From Acidobacteriota bacterium (GTDB lineage: Bacteria; Acidobacteriota; Terriglobia; Bryobacterales; Bryobacteraceae), in contig JAKOTR010000047.1 of assembly GCA_029776225.1 (NCBI GenBank), positions 1-53,072 of the forward strand: a stretch of 53,072 nt of DNA, given 5' to 3'. Position numbers and translations under genes: made by a program. The notes under the pieces are model-generated. The model saw only the letters and a list, made by a program, of their open reading frames with translations, did not search any database and was not told the DNA's origin. Shown here in pieces: positions 33,791-41,917 of the stretch; positions within the stretch are counted from its first letter, which is position 1, and each line of letters opens with the position of its first letter.

Positions 33791-34581
33791 ATCCGAAGAA
33801 ACCGAAGTCCCACATGGTGCGGGTCGAGGCCCAAACCCTGCGCATTCATCCTCTCGCGCAGCGCGGCCTCGTGCCCGCCAAGCTCAAGAAGCTGATGGCC
33901 GAACTGGACCTGGATGCAATCGGCGTCTTGCATGCGGTCGAGTACGAAATCCCCGGCCACGGCCACGGGATCTGGATCATCGACGGTCAGCACCGCTGGC
34001 GCGCGCTGATGGAGCACGGGTTCGGGGAATGGCCGGTGGAAGTCAAGATCCACAGCGATGTCACCGACAGCGCCAGGGCCTCCGAACTGTTCCTCAAGCT
34101 CAACGATCGTTCGCCCGTTTCGCCTTACGACAAGTTCGTCAACGAGGTCAAGGCGGGCTTCCCGGGTGCGGTGGGCATCCTCGATTTGCTCCACGCCCGC
34201 GGGCTGGAACTTATGCGCGCCAGCGGCGACGGGCACATCTGCTGCGTCTCGGCACTGAAGAAGATTCACGGGCTGGACGGCGGTAAGGCCCTCGCTCTCG
34301 CCCTGGACACGGTGCTCGCCGCCTGGGGCAAGGTTGCCGGTGCGGTGGAGGGCGCCGTGATCGAGGGCATCGGGTTGATCTACGGAACCTACGGCGCCTC
34401 GGTAGATCAGGCGGCGCTCGTGAAGAAGCTGGCCAAGTATCCCGGCGGGGCGGCCGCGCTGGTCGGCGATGCGAAGGGCCTCAGGAATCTTCGCGGCGCT
34501 ACGCTTGCCCGCTGCATCGCCGAAGCGGCCATCGAGAAGTACAACGCCGGCCGGCGCACGGGCAGGTTGGACCCGCTATAG
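33787..34581 (+). CDS. ParB-like N-terminal-domain protein (DUF6551-like)
   Basis: 264 aa, ATGA overlap with the preceding gene. The region 'LRIHPLAQRGLVPAKLKKLM' and 'GIWIIDGQHRWRALMEHGFG' carries the ParB/Srx catalytic-box pattern (DGQHRWRA), followed by 'VEVKIHSDVTD' and 'ASELFLKLNDRSPVSPYDKF', as in phage DUF6551 or DGQHR-type proteins. The helical C-terminal half holds 'TYGASVDQAALVKKLAKYPG'. It is the second ParB-fold protein in a row; the pair may share a DNA target. Function unknown. Confidence 0.72.
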   Translation: MNPKKPKSHMVRVEAQTLRIHPLAQRGLVPAKLKKLMAELDLDAIGVLHAVEYEIPGHGHGIWIIDGQHRWRALMEHGFGEWPVEVKIHSDVTDSARASELFLKLNDRSPVSPYDKFVNEVKAGFPGAVGILDLLHARGLELMRASGDGHICCVSALKKIHGLDGGKALALALDTVLAAWGKVAGAVEGAVIEGIGLIYGTYGASVDQAALVKKLAKYPGGAAALVGDAKGLRNLRGATLARCIAEAAIEKYNAGRRTGRLDPL

Positions 34582-34596
34582 GCAGGAGATCCGGAA

Positions 34597-34785
34597 ATGA
34601 GCGACTACAAAACGCGTCTGCTGCTGGCCTGCCTGGCCGCGCTGGTACAGCGTTGTGGGAAGGTGATCGTGATCGCCGACGGCGACGTCGAAGCGGCGCT
34701 CGATAACCACACCGAGGTGATGTGGGAGCACGATCATCACGCGAAGTGCGTCCGCTTGACCGTGCCGGTGGAGGCACAGCGGTGA
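34597..34785 (+). CDS. small phage protein of unknown function
   Basis: 62 aa, with GGAGATCC upstream. It reads 'SDYKTRLLLACLAALVQRCG' then 'VIVIADGDVEAALDNHTEVM' and a His-rich 'EHDHHAKCVRLTV'. There is no signal peptide; the hydrophobic helix is amphipathic rather than membrane-like. It overlaps the GTG start of the VRR-NUC gene by 4 nt, so coupling is likely. Family not recognised. Confidence 0.5.
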   Translation: MSDYKTRLLLACLAALVQRCGKVIVIADGDVEAALDNHTEVMWEHDHHAKCVRLTVPVEAQR

Positions 34786-35078
34786 AGCGGCAGCCCGTGC
34801 TGGAAAAGAGCATCGTTGGCAGCATCGTGAAGGCGCTCAAAGCACAGCCCGGCGTCGTCGTGAGGAAGCGCCACGGCACGGCGATGGGCGTCGCCGGCGA
34901 CCCTGATCTTTACGGGACCATCGGCGGCCGCCATTTCGAGATCGAGGTAAAGCGGCCTGGTTCGCAGTTGACCGAACTCCAGGCGCAGCGATTGCGCGAG
35001 TGGGCACACGCGGGCGCCATCACCGGAGTTGCGCACACGGTCGAAGACGCGCTGCGGATTCTGGGGCTTGTGGCATGA
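34782..35078 (+). CDS. VRR-NUC domain nuclease
   Basis: 98 aa from a GTG at 34782 that overlaps the previous stop (GTGA). The chain is the minimal VRR-NUC fold of the PD-(D/E)xK superfamily: an N-terminal helix 'EKSIVGSIVKALKAQPGVVV', 'GVAGDPDLYGTIGGRHFEIE' with D42, E55 and K57 as catalytic residues, and 'LTELQAQRLREWAHAGAITG'. Stand-alone VRR-NUC proteins in phages are Holliday-junction or flap nucleases in recombination. ATGA overlap with the next gene. Confidence 0.88.
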   Translation: MKRQPVLEKSIVGSIVKALKAQPGVVVRKRHGTAMGVAGDPDLYGTIGGRHFEIEVKRPGSQLTELQAQRLREWAHAGAITGVAHTVEDALRILGLVA

Positions 35079-35599
35079 GCGCACTCCTGTACAGCCTCGA
35101 AGCGCTGCGCCGGTTTCGCGAGGAGCGGAAGAAGCCGAAGCGGGAGCTTTCGATCCTCGAACAGGTGCCGCCCGATGCTCCGGCGGACGACGCCGTTTTG
35201 ACCGTGTGGAACGGCGAGCGGTTCGTCGCGTGGGAAAAGTGGCTCGCCACGGCGCCTGTCGTGATCGAGGACCGGGCGGCCGGACCGGTCATTCCCGCCG
35301 ATGCCGAGTGCGTCAGCGCGGACTGCGGCGGAACGCGGATCTGGCTCGTAAGGGATGGCGATCGCTGGCTGATGTTCGCCGGGTCGCGGAAGAGCAGAAG
35401 GAAGGATTTCGCATCGCCGTTCCTTGAGCACGCGATCCGAACGGCGGAGCAGTGGTACGGTGCGCCGGCCGCCGGCTGGCAGGTGGAGAAGAGGCGAAAT
35501 GGAAAACACAACGACGAAGCAGAAGGTCGCGCAACTGGCGCGGTACTTTCGGACGTTCACCGGCCTGAGAGTGCATCCTCTGGCTCCGAGTCCGGATGA
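35075..35599 (+). CDS. phage protein of unknown function, long overlap with HD gene
   Basis: 174 aa. The N-terminal helix 'LYSLEALRRFREERKKPKRE' leads into a beta-rich part ('TVWNGERFVAWEKWLATAPV', 'IWLVRDGDRWLMFAG'). The last ~33 codons overlap the HD gene at 35499 by 101 nt and look low-complexity (ATGAVLSDVHRPESASSGSE). The true stop may have been earlier, moved by a frameshift. No known motif. Confidence 0.5.
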   Translation: MSALLYSLEALRRFREERKKPKRELSILEQVPPDAPADDAVLTVWNGERFVAWEKWLATAPVVIEDRAAGPVIPADAECVSADCGGTRIWLVRDGDRWLMFAGSRKSRRKDFASPFLEHAIRTAEQWYGAPAAGWQVEKRRNGKHNDEAEGRATGAVLSDVHRPESASSGSESG

Positions 35600-36074
35600 G
35601 ATCGATATCGACGACATCGCCCACTCGCTGGCGCACCAGTGCCGTTTCTTGGGCCACACGGATGGCTTCTATTCCGTGGCCCAACACTCGGTCCTGGTGA
35701 GCGAGCTCGTGCCGGAGGCCGATGCCCTCTGGGGACTGCTCCACGATGCAGCCGAAGCGTATCTGGGCGACCTGCCCGCGCCAATCAAGCGCACGCCGGA
35801 CATGCGCGTCTACCGTGCCGCTGAGGAGCGGCTCCTGGCGGCGGTGGCGGCGAAGTTCGGTCTGGCGCCCACGCTGCCTGCGTCCGTCGCGGAGGCAGAC
35901 CGGATCGCCCTCGCCACAGAGTTCCGCGACGTGACCACGGTCGATGACCTCGACTGGATAGTCGCGGAGTGCGGCTTTGCCCCGTCCGAGTGTCTCTGGA
36001 TCACGCCTTGGCCGCCTGCCGTGGCCGAGGATCGTTTCCTGCGCCGATTCTGGGAGCTGACCAAACATGAGTAG
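35499..36074 (+). CDS. HD-domain phosphohydrolase (YfbR/COG1896-like)
   Basis: 191 aa from the ATG at 35499, with GGAGAAGAGG upstream. The HD fold is readable: 'IDDIAHSLAHQCRFLGHTDG', H63 in 'SVAQHSVLVSEL', H82-D83 in 'GLLHDAAEAYLGDLPAPIKR' with D91, and a late Asp in 'SVAEADRIAL'. These resemble the metal and catalytic residues of YfbR-type 5'-nucleotidases, which remove phosphate from deoxynucleoside monophosphates. In a phage early operon it would adjust nucleotide pools. It overlaps the next gene by 8 nt. Confidence 0.82.
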   Translation: MENTTTKQKVAQLARYFRTFTGLRVHPLAPSPDEIDIDDIAHSLAHQCRFLGHTDGFYSVAQHSVLVSELVPEADALWGLLHDAAEAYLGDLPAPIKRTPDMRVYRAAEERLLAAVAAKFGLAPTLPASVAEADRIALATEFRDVTTVDDLDWIVAECGFAPSECLWITPWPPAVAEDRFLRRFWELTKHE

Positions 36075-36999
36075 CCTCCTCGCGACTGTTCGCAAAGGCA
36101 GGTTCTATCTGCCCGAATCCGCGTTGACGCCGGAGGGCATGCGGTTGTCGCAGGAGATATCGCGTCGCGCCGTGGATGCCGCGTACGATGACCGCTGCAT
36201 TCGAGTCAACGCTCAAAGCGTGTTCGACGACATGCGTTCCCCCGAAAACGACGGCTGGGCGATAGAGACGTTGGATTATGCCGCCATTCCCGCGCCGCTC
36301 ACGCCACCCTACGAACGGATGTGGATCGAGGCTATCTTCACGACCCAAAGAGTCGCCTGCATTCTTCGCCGCTTCGCGTTTCCCGACCCGCGGTGGGTCG
36401 GCCGGGTGTCGGCCGAGTTGCTCGATACGATCCTGCCGGATAACCCGGCTTGGGTACTCGACGGGCTGGTGTTCGTGGAATACGAGGGCTCCGCAATGTT
36501 CGGCGAAGAGCAGGTGCTCTGGCTGGCCGAAAACGGAAGGTTCTGCCGCTCGTGCCGCGCGGGCATCCCCGATAAGGACGAGGCGCGCGCGTACGCCAAC
36601 AAGCTGATCGCGCGGTGCCACACCGCGTGGATCGTTCACACGTTGGCGCGATTCAACTGTGCCAACGTCCGGATCGCGCCCGTGTCGCACGGGAAACAGA
36701 AGGGCAAGGGTACTTGCGCGCGGGATGGTCACAATCGCGGCACTGAGTGGCACACCATTGTCGTCGGACCAGCGCGCGCCCCGCAAAAGACGGGGGCGGG
36801 CCACATGCGCCACGCAGAGATCCGCAGCCATTGGGTTCGCGGCCACTACGCGGACTACTCCAAGGGGGCGGGGTTGTTTGGCAAAGAGTCCCTTCGGGCT
36901 GTCTTCTGGGTGCCGGAGCATCGGCGCGGCACGGAGAACGCGGGCCGGGTAATAGCGGATTACAAGATCGCATCGGGGGGTGTGGAGAACGCAGCATGA
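36067..36999 (+). CDS. conserved phage protein of unknown function
   Basis: 310 aa. The C-terminal 'HAEIRSHWVRGHYADYSKGA', 'GLFGKESLRAVFWVPEHRRG' pattern recurs in phage and plasmid replication clusters as far as I recall; I cannot name the family. A Cys pair 'FCRSC' (residues ~158-162) and a second Cys region near 'CARDGHNRG' could bind zinc. It lies directly upstream of the primase with ATGA overlap (36996-36999), so it likely works with replication. Confidence 0.5.
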   Translation: MSSLLATVRKGRFYLPESALTPEGMRLSQEISRRAVDAAYDDRCIRVNAQSVFDDMRSPENDGWAIETLDYAAIPAPLTPPYERMWIEAIFTTQRVACILRRFAFPDPRWVGRVSAELLDTILPDNPAWVLDGLVFVEYEGSAMFGEEQVLWLAENGRFCRSCRAGIPDKDEARAYANKLIARCHTAWIVHTLARFNCANVRIAPVSHGKQKGKGTCARDGHNRGTEWHTIVVGPARAPQKTGAGHMRHAEIRSHWVRGHYADYSKGAGLFGKESLRAVFWVPEHRRGTENAGRVIADYKIASGGVENAA

Positions 37000-38735
37000 C
37001 GCCGCTCGAGTTCCTTAATCAGCTCTGGCAGTACAAGCCGGAGGACCAATACATCCTCATCTGGACCCTGCCCGACAAGCGCTCGCGCTGGTTCATCAAC
37101 ATCCCCGACGCCGCGGAGTACGTCGCCGGCGTCAACGGCAGCAAGGACGTCTATGTCGGGCTCGGCCTGGCGGGAAAGGATTACGGGCCGATGCGCCGCT
37201 GCGTATCCGGCGAAGTGACCGGGATCGCCGGCATTGGGTCCGATTTTGATCTGCTTTCCGAGGCCCACGGCAAAAAGGCGCTGCCGCGGACTGTCCAGGA
37301 AGCGCTCTCAATCCTGCCTGCGGGGATGGAGCCAAGCTTCGTCGTTCTGACCGGCAACGGCTTGCACTGCTGGTGGCTACTGAAGGAGCCGTGTGTGTTC
37401 GACACCGATGCGGAGCGGAGCGATGCCGCGCGCGTCGTGACCCGATGGCACACCTTGCTGAGGCTGCGCGCGGCCGCGAAAGGATGGGCCTACGACCGCC
37501 TCTCCGACCTGGCGCGCGTCCTCCGGATTCCGGGCACGGTTAACCACAAGGACCCGGAAAATCCAAAGAAGGTCACGCTGCTGTCCGCCTCCGATCGCCG
37601 CTACAACCTCTCCGACTTCGAGGAGTATCTGGACGAAGCCGCGATTCCCGATCCGGAAGCGGAGGAGCGCGCGGCCCGCGAGTGGAGCGAACGCTTCCAG
37701 GATAAGCCCCTCGTTCTCAACTTCAGCGCGCGCATCCCCGAGGAGACGCTCAAGAGCTGGATGGATATCGATCTCCGCTTCCGCAACACCTGGCTACGGC
37801 AGCGGCACGACCTGAAGGATCAAAGCCAGAGCGGCTACGACCTGGCGCTGGCCTGCTTTGGGACGGAAGCGGGGCTGAGCGAGCAGCAGATCGTCGATCT
37901 GATCATCCACCACCGGGCGCTGCACAACCAGCGGCAGCGCACCCGGCTCGATTACTACCAGCGAACGCTCGCCACGGCGAGCCGCCGCACGGGCGGCATC
38001 GACCCCATCGACGTGCTCTCGGGAACAGCGACCGCGCCCTGCACTCAACCCGAGCAGCCGCAGGCAGACAGCGCGCCGGAAGTTCAGCCCGTACCGGACC
38101 CGGCCACGGCCAAAGCCGTGCTGTGCGAGCGCATCTCGCAAGTCCTGGGCGTCCGCATTCTCCGGCTGATCAAAGTCACCGGCAAGGAGCCGACGTACCA
38201 GATGGAACTGGAGACCACCACGGTCGAGTTCCCCAATGTCGGCAGATTCATCGACCAGGCGAGCGTCCGCGTCGCCATCGCGAGCGCCACGAACAAGCTC
38301 ATTCCAAAGGTCAAGCCGAAGGTCTGGGAGCAGCTCGCGCAGACCATGCTGGACGCGCTGATCGAAACCGAGGGCGGAGACGAGACCGACTTCAAGGGCT
38401 CGATCCGCATGTACGTCAATCAGTACCTCACCGACACGGGCTTCATCGAAACGATAGAGAACCAGCCGCCCAGCTCGCTCCGCTTTCCCACGATCATCAA
38501 CGGCCGCATCGCCATCTGCTCGAGCGATCTTCAGCCGCACGTCAACAAGAACTTCTCGCAGGCGCTGTCGGTGAAAGCCATCGCTTCCATGCTGGCCGCG
38601 ATCGGCGCCAGGAACATCCAGGTCAAGGGAAAGACGTTCAAACCCCAGAGCCGCTGGCTGCTGCCGGTTGAAGAATTCGATCCGGCCGACTTCACGACGC
38701 CCGCGTACAGGAAGGAAGCCTGCGATGCAGAGTGA
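36996..38735 (+). CDS. PrimPol/RepB-like archaeo-eukaryotic primase
   Basis: 579 aa from the ATG at 36996. Primase motifs are all present: 'GIGSDFDLLS' with D83 and D85 (motif I), 'VVLTGNGLHCWWLL' with H124 (motif II) and 'LSDLARVLRIPGTVNHKD' with D171 (motif III). Residues about 330-390 form a Pro-rich linker; the C-terminal third (AVLCERISQVLGVRILRLIK ... SIRMYVNQYLTDTGFI) is a helical module, without a Walker-type helicase domain. It probably lays primers for phage replication and works with the adjacent UvrD-like helicase, whose start overlaps its end by 11 nt. Confidence 0.84.
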   Translation: MTPLEFLNQLWQYKPEDQYILIWTLPDKRSRWFINIPDAAEYVAGVNGSKDVYVGLGLAGKDYGPMRRCVSGEVTGIAGIGSDFDLLSEAHGKKALPRTVQEALSILPAGMEPSFVVLTGNGLHCWWLLKEPCVFDTDAERSDAARVVTRWHTLLRLRAAAKGWAYDRLSDLARVLRIPGTVNHKDPENPKKVTLLSASDRRYNLSDFEEYLDEAAIPDPEAEERAAREWSERFQDKPLVLNFSARIPEETLKSWMDIDLRFRNTWLRQRHDLKDQSQSGYDLALACFGTEAGLSEQQIVDLIIHHRALHNQRQRTRLDYYQRTLATASRRTGGIDPIDVLSGTATAPCTQPEQPQADSAPEVQPVPDPATAKAVLCERISQVLGVRILRLIKVTGKEPTYQMELETTTVEFPNVGRFIDQASVRVAIASATNKLIPKVKPKVWEQLAQTMLDALIETEGGDETDFKGSIRMYVNQYLTDTGFIETIENQPPSSLRFPTIINGRIAICSSDLQPHVNKNFSQALSVKAIASMLAAIGARNIQVKGKTFKPQSRWLLPVEEFDPADFTTPAYRKEACDAE

Positions 38736-40416
38736 ACGTGCGACAGGGACATTGCAGGATATCGGCAGCCGGGATCACAGCATCACGTCCGAATACCGGA
38801 TCTGGGGCCCGCCGGGGACCGGCAAGACGACCAACCTGACCCGGCAGATCCGCCGCGCGGTGGACCGGTTCGGCCCGGACTCAGTGCTGGTGACCAGCTT
38901 CTCCAGGGCGGCCGCCGCCGAACTCGCCGGGCGCGACCTGCCGATCAGCCCTGAGCGGATCGGCACCCTTCACGCCCACTGCTACCGCGCGCTCGGCGCG
39001 CCGCAAATCGCCGAGGCCAATGTCGACGAGTGGAACCGGCAGTACCCACATTTGCAGATAACGCCCGTCCGGAAGCAGAACAAGCTTGACGGCGAAGAGG
39101 CCGGCGAGGAAGACGGCCGGATTAGGCCGGGCGACCTGTGGCTCCAGGAACTGAACCGGTTCCGCGGTTTGATGATCCCTGTTGAAGGCTGGTCGGCCAA
39201 TCTGCGCGACTTCGCCGGCAGATGGAAGGAGTACAAGGACGCCCTCGGCCTGCTGGACTTCACGGACCTGATCGAGACATGCTACCGCGACATCGCGGCT
39301 GCGCCGAAGCGGCCGGCAGTCATCTTTGCCGATGAAGCCCAGGACCTCAACCGGATGCAGTTGGCGTTGATCCGCAAGTGGGGACGGCACTGCAACTACT
39401 TCATCGTTTGCGGCGACGAGGATCAGACCATCTACTCGTTCAGCGGCGCCTCTCCGGATGCAATGCTCGATCCCGACATTCCGGACGACCACAAGATCAT
39501 CCTGAAGCAAAGTTACCGGGTGCCCCGTGCCGTGCACGCCGCGGCCGACAAGTTCATCCGCCAGGTGACCAGGCGCCAGGAGAAGGTCTACCTGCCGCGG
39601 CCCGAGGACGGCGCATGCCTGCGCGGCCCGCTGAATGCGTCCTACAAGAGCCCCGACTACTGGGTCGTCAAGACCGTCGCGGAGCATGCCGCGAAAGGGC
39701 GGACGGTTATGGTGTTGGCGAGCTGCGCGTACATGCTGGAGCCGCTCGTGGCGGTTCTGCGCAAGGACGCCATTCCGTTTCACAACCCGTATCGGCGCTC
39801 GAACGGCTACTGGAATCCGATCCGGCTCGGGCGGAAGGGATCGACGGCGAACCGCATCCTCGCGCTGCTGGCGGCGCATCCGGATTTCGGCGACGATCGC
39901 CGCGACTGGACGCTGGGCGACTTGGCGCTATGGGCGGAGTGGCTCCAGTCCAAGGGGATTCTGAAGCACGGCGCCAAGAAGCGGCTTCAGGCGGCGGATG
40001 CCGCCGCGCCGGCGACCATCGAAACCCTGGACGGCGTTTTTGAAGACGGCGCCCTCGAGTCGCTGCTGGAGGCCTTCGAGGGCGACTATCGGACATTGCT
40101 CGACTGGTGGCGCCGGCGAGTGATCGCCGACGTGCACAAGCGCATTCAGTTTCCGGCCGAGGTCACGTTGGCGCACGGCCCCAGAACATTGCTGGAGCCG
40201 CCCAAGGTGATCGTCGGGACCATCCACTCCGTGAAGGGTGGCGAAGCCGATGTCGTGTTCCTTTTTCCGGATCTGAGCGACAGCGGGCTGACTGCTTACC
40301 GCCGTCACGGGCCGCCCAGGGACGCAGTGATCCGAACGTTCTATGTCGGCATGACGCGGGCGCGGGAGAGGCTCTACCTGTGCGCTCCGGATTCGGCCGC
40401 GGCGGCTGTGCTGTGA
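38725..40416 (+). CDS. UvrD/Rep-like superfamily 1 helicase
   Basis: 563 aa from the ATG at 38725, overlapping the primase stop. Motif I GPPGTGKTT (K34), Ia 'VLVTSFSRAAAAEL', motif II 'VIFADEAQDLNRMQ', motif III 'FIVCGDEDQTIYSFSGA', motif IV 'KQSYRVPRAVH', motif V 'TIHSVKGGEADVVFL' and motif VI 'VGMTRARERLYLC' are all present. At 563 aa it is compact compared with ~720 aa UvrD, as expected for a phage enzyme with shortened 1B/2B domains. It unwinds DNA 3' to 5' by family analogy. The integrase follows 30 nt later. Confidence 0.9.
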   Translation: MQSERATGTLQDIGSRDHSITSEYRIWGPPGTGKTTNLTRQIRRAVDRFGPDSVLVTSFSRAAAAELAGRDLPISPERIGTLHAHCYRALGAPQIAEANVDEWNRQYPHLQITPVRKQNKLDGEEAGEEDGRIRPGDLWLQELNRFRGLMIPVEGWSANLRDFAGRWKEYKDALGLLDFTDLIETCYRDIAAAPKRPAVIFADEAQDLNRMQLALIRKWGRHCNYFIVCGDEDQTIYSFSGASPDAMLDPDIPDDHKIILKQSYRVPRAVHAAADKFIRQVTRRQEKVYLPRPEDGACLRGPLNASYKSPDYWVVKTVAEHAAKGRTVMVLASCAYMLEPLVAVLRKDAIPFHNPYRRSNGYWNPIRLGRKGSTANRILALLAAHPDFGDDRRDWTLGDLALWAEWLQSKGILKHGAKKRLQAADAAAPATIETLDGVFEDGALESLLEAFEGDYRTLLDWWRRRVIADVHKRIQFPAEVTLAHGPRTLLEPPKVIVGTIHSVKGGEADVVFLFPDLSDSGLTAYRRHGPPRDAVIRTFYVGMTRARERLYLCAPDSAAAAVL

Positions 40417-40445
40417 GCGGCAACTGATTGCATTGATTGGGCTTG

Positions 40446-41792
40446 ATGAGTATGGGGTTCGAAGGTAACCTTCAGGCGCTGGCTGGAGGCCTGCGAGTGA
40501 AGGCGCGCGTTCAACATCCGAAAGTGACGCAGCGGAAAGACCGCCCGGGCTGGCCGTGGATCTTCCGGTACTACGAGGACGAGATCCAGCCGGACGGCTC
40601 GACGAAGGTTCTGCGACGCTACCACGAGATCGCCCCGAGCAAGGGCGACGGCGCCATCTCGAAAAAGCAGGCCGAAATCGAGCGCGATAAGTTCCTCGCC
40701 AAATTGAACGCGCCGACGGCCGAGGAGGCAGTCCAGCAGGTCGCGGCAACCGGCGTCGCCCTGTTTGGCGAGGTCGCCAGGATGTACGAGGAAGGCTACC
40801 TCGGCCGCGTGAACCAGATCGCCAAGCCGACCCGCGTGAAGGAGAAGTTCTATCTGGACGAGTACATCGTGCCGCGTTGGGGCAAGCTGCGGCTGAACCA
40901 GATCCAGCCCAAGGCGGTCGAGGACTGGCTGCACACCACGTTCGACTCCTGGTGGACGATGCACGGCGTGCGCGCGATCATGAGCCGGGTGTTCTACTAC
41001 GCCGAGGGCCACGGTTTGTGGGAGGAAGGGAAGCGCAGTCCGGCGAGCAAGGCGAAGCTCGGCAAGAAGAGGTACAAGAACGAGCGCCGCATTCTGTCCT
41101 TCGATGAGACTGCCCGCGTGCTCGCCAGGCTTGAAGAACCCAACAAGCTGATCATCGAAACCTGCATCGCCACCGGCGCGCGGATCTCGGAGGTGTTGGG
41201 GCTGAAGTGGAGGCACGTCAACCTGGACGCCGCCACGATCAAGATCGAACAGCGCGTCTGGCACCAGGACGTCGGCCGCCCGAAGAGCGAGGACAGCCGC
41301 CGGATCCTGGGCATCGGCGACCTTGCCGCCCGATTCCGCGAGAAAGCCGCCGCGGACGGTGCGAAGCCCGACGCCTGGGTGTTTCACCAGAAGCGGGATC
41401 ATGACAAGCCGCTGTGGGACTCCGGCGTCCGCGACGCCCTGCATCAGGCGGCGGCCGCCGAAGGTTGCGACTTCCCCGGCCTGGGACCGCACTCCTTCCG
41501 CCGCGCCAACATAACTTGGCGGCAGGAGGTGGGCGGCAGCGCCATCGAAGCGTCGAAGATCGCCGGCCACGCCGACCTGGAGATGACCGGCGAGTACACG
41601 TTTGTGGCGCCCGAGAGGCAGAACGAGTTGACGCGGCGGATTCAGGCGAAGTTGGCTGATGCCGGGCACCCTGCACGGAAGATCGAATCTGTTATCCGAG
41701 AAGTTGAGGCTCCACCTACGAACTCCTCTCCGGCACGGGACGGCGTATCCGTGCTTGACGGCCTTGCGTTAGGGACTCAGGTGGTCCAGTGA
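40446..41792 (+). CDS. int: phage-type tyrosine integrase
   Basis: 448 aa, starting at the ATG at 40446 (second ATG at 40452); no strong SD. The arm/core-binding N-terminal region (about 105-200) includes 'VPRWGKLRLNQIQPKAVEDW'. The catalytic residues are R246 (GARISEVLGLKW), H349 and R352 (HSFRR), H375 (GHADLE) and the nucleophile Y384 (TGEYTFV). All are present, so it should be active. It ends the early operon, which fits the prophage right end being close to 41.8-41.9 kb. No att core or tRNA is recognisable. A 91%-identical C-terminal copy lies at 50092-50544. Confidence 0.92.
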   Translation: MSMGFEGNLQALAGGLRVKARVQHPKVTQRKDRPGWPWIFRYYEDEIQPDGSTKVLRRYHEIAPSKGDGAISKKQAEIERDKFLAKLNAPTAEEAVQQVAATGVALFGEVARMYEEGYLGRVNQIAKPTRVKEKFYLDEYIVPRWGKLRLNQIQPKAVEDWLHTTFDSWWTMHGVRAIMSRVFYYAEGHGLWEEGKRSPASKAKLGKKRYKNERRILSFDETARVLARLEEPNKLIIETCIATGARISEVLGLKWRHVNLDAATIKIEQRVWHQDVGRPKSEDSRRILGIGDLAARFREKAAADGAKPDAWVFHQKRDHDKPLWDSGVRDALHQAAAAEGCDFPGLGPHSFRRANITWRQEVGGSAIEASKIAGHADLEMTGEYTFVAPERQNELTRRIQAKLADAGHPARKIESVIREVEAPPTNSSPARDGVSVLDGLALGTQVVQ

Positions 41793-41917
41793 CCGTCTAT
41801 TGCATGTCCCGGGACGCTGCTAGCGCTTTGTACAACAAACGCCATGATCGAAAGAAAAGGTACGCGATGCCAGGAAGCAGATGCATAGGGAGAGGAGCGG
41901 CTTTGAACAGGTGTATC

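Noticed and set aside
41793-41917. tRNA or att core behind the integrase
   Set aside because: No cloverleaf and no direct repeat with the far end of the element could be recognised by eye.
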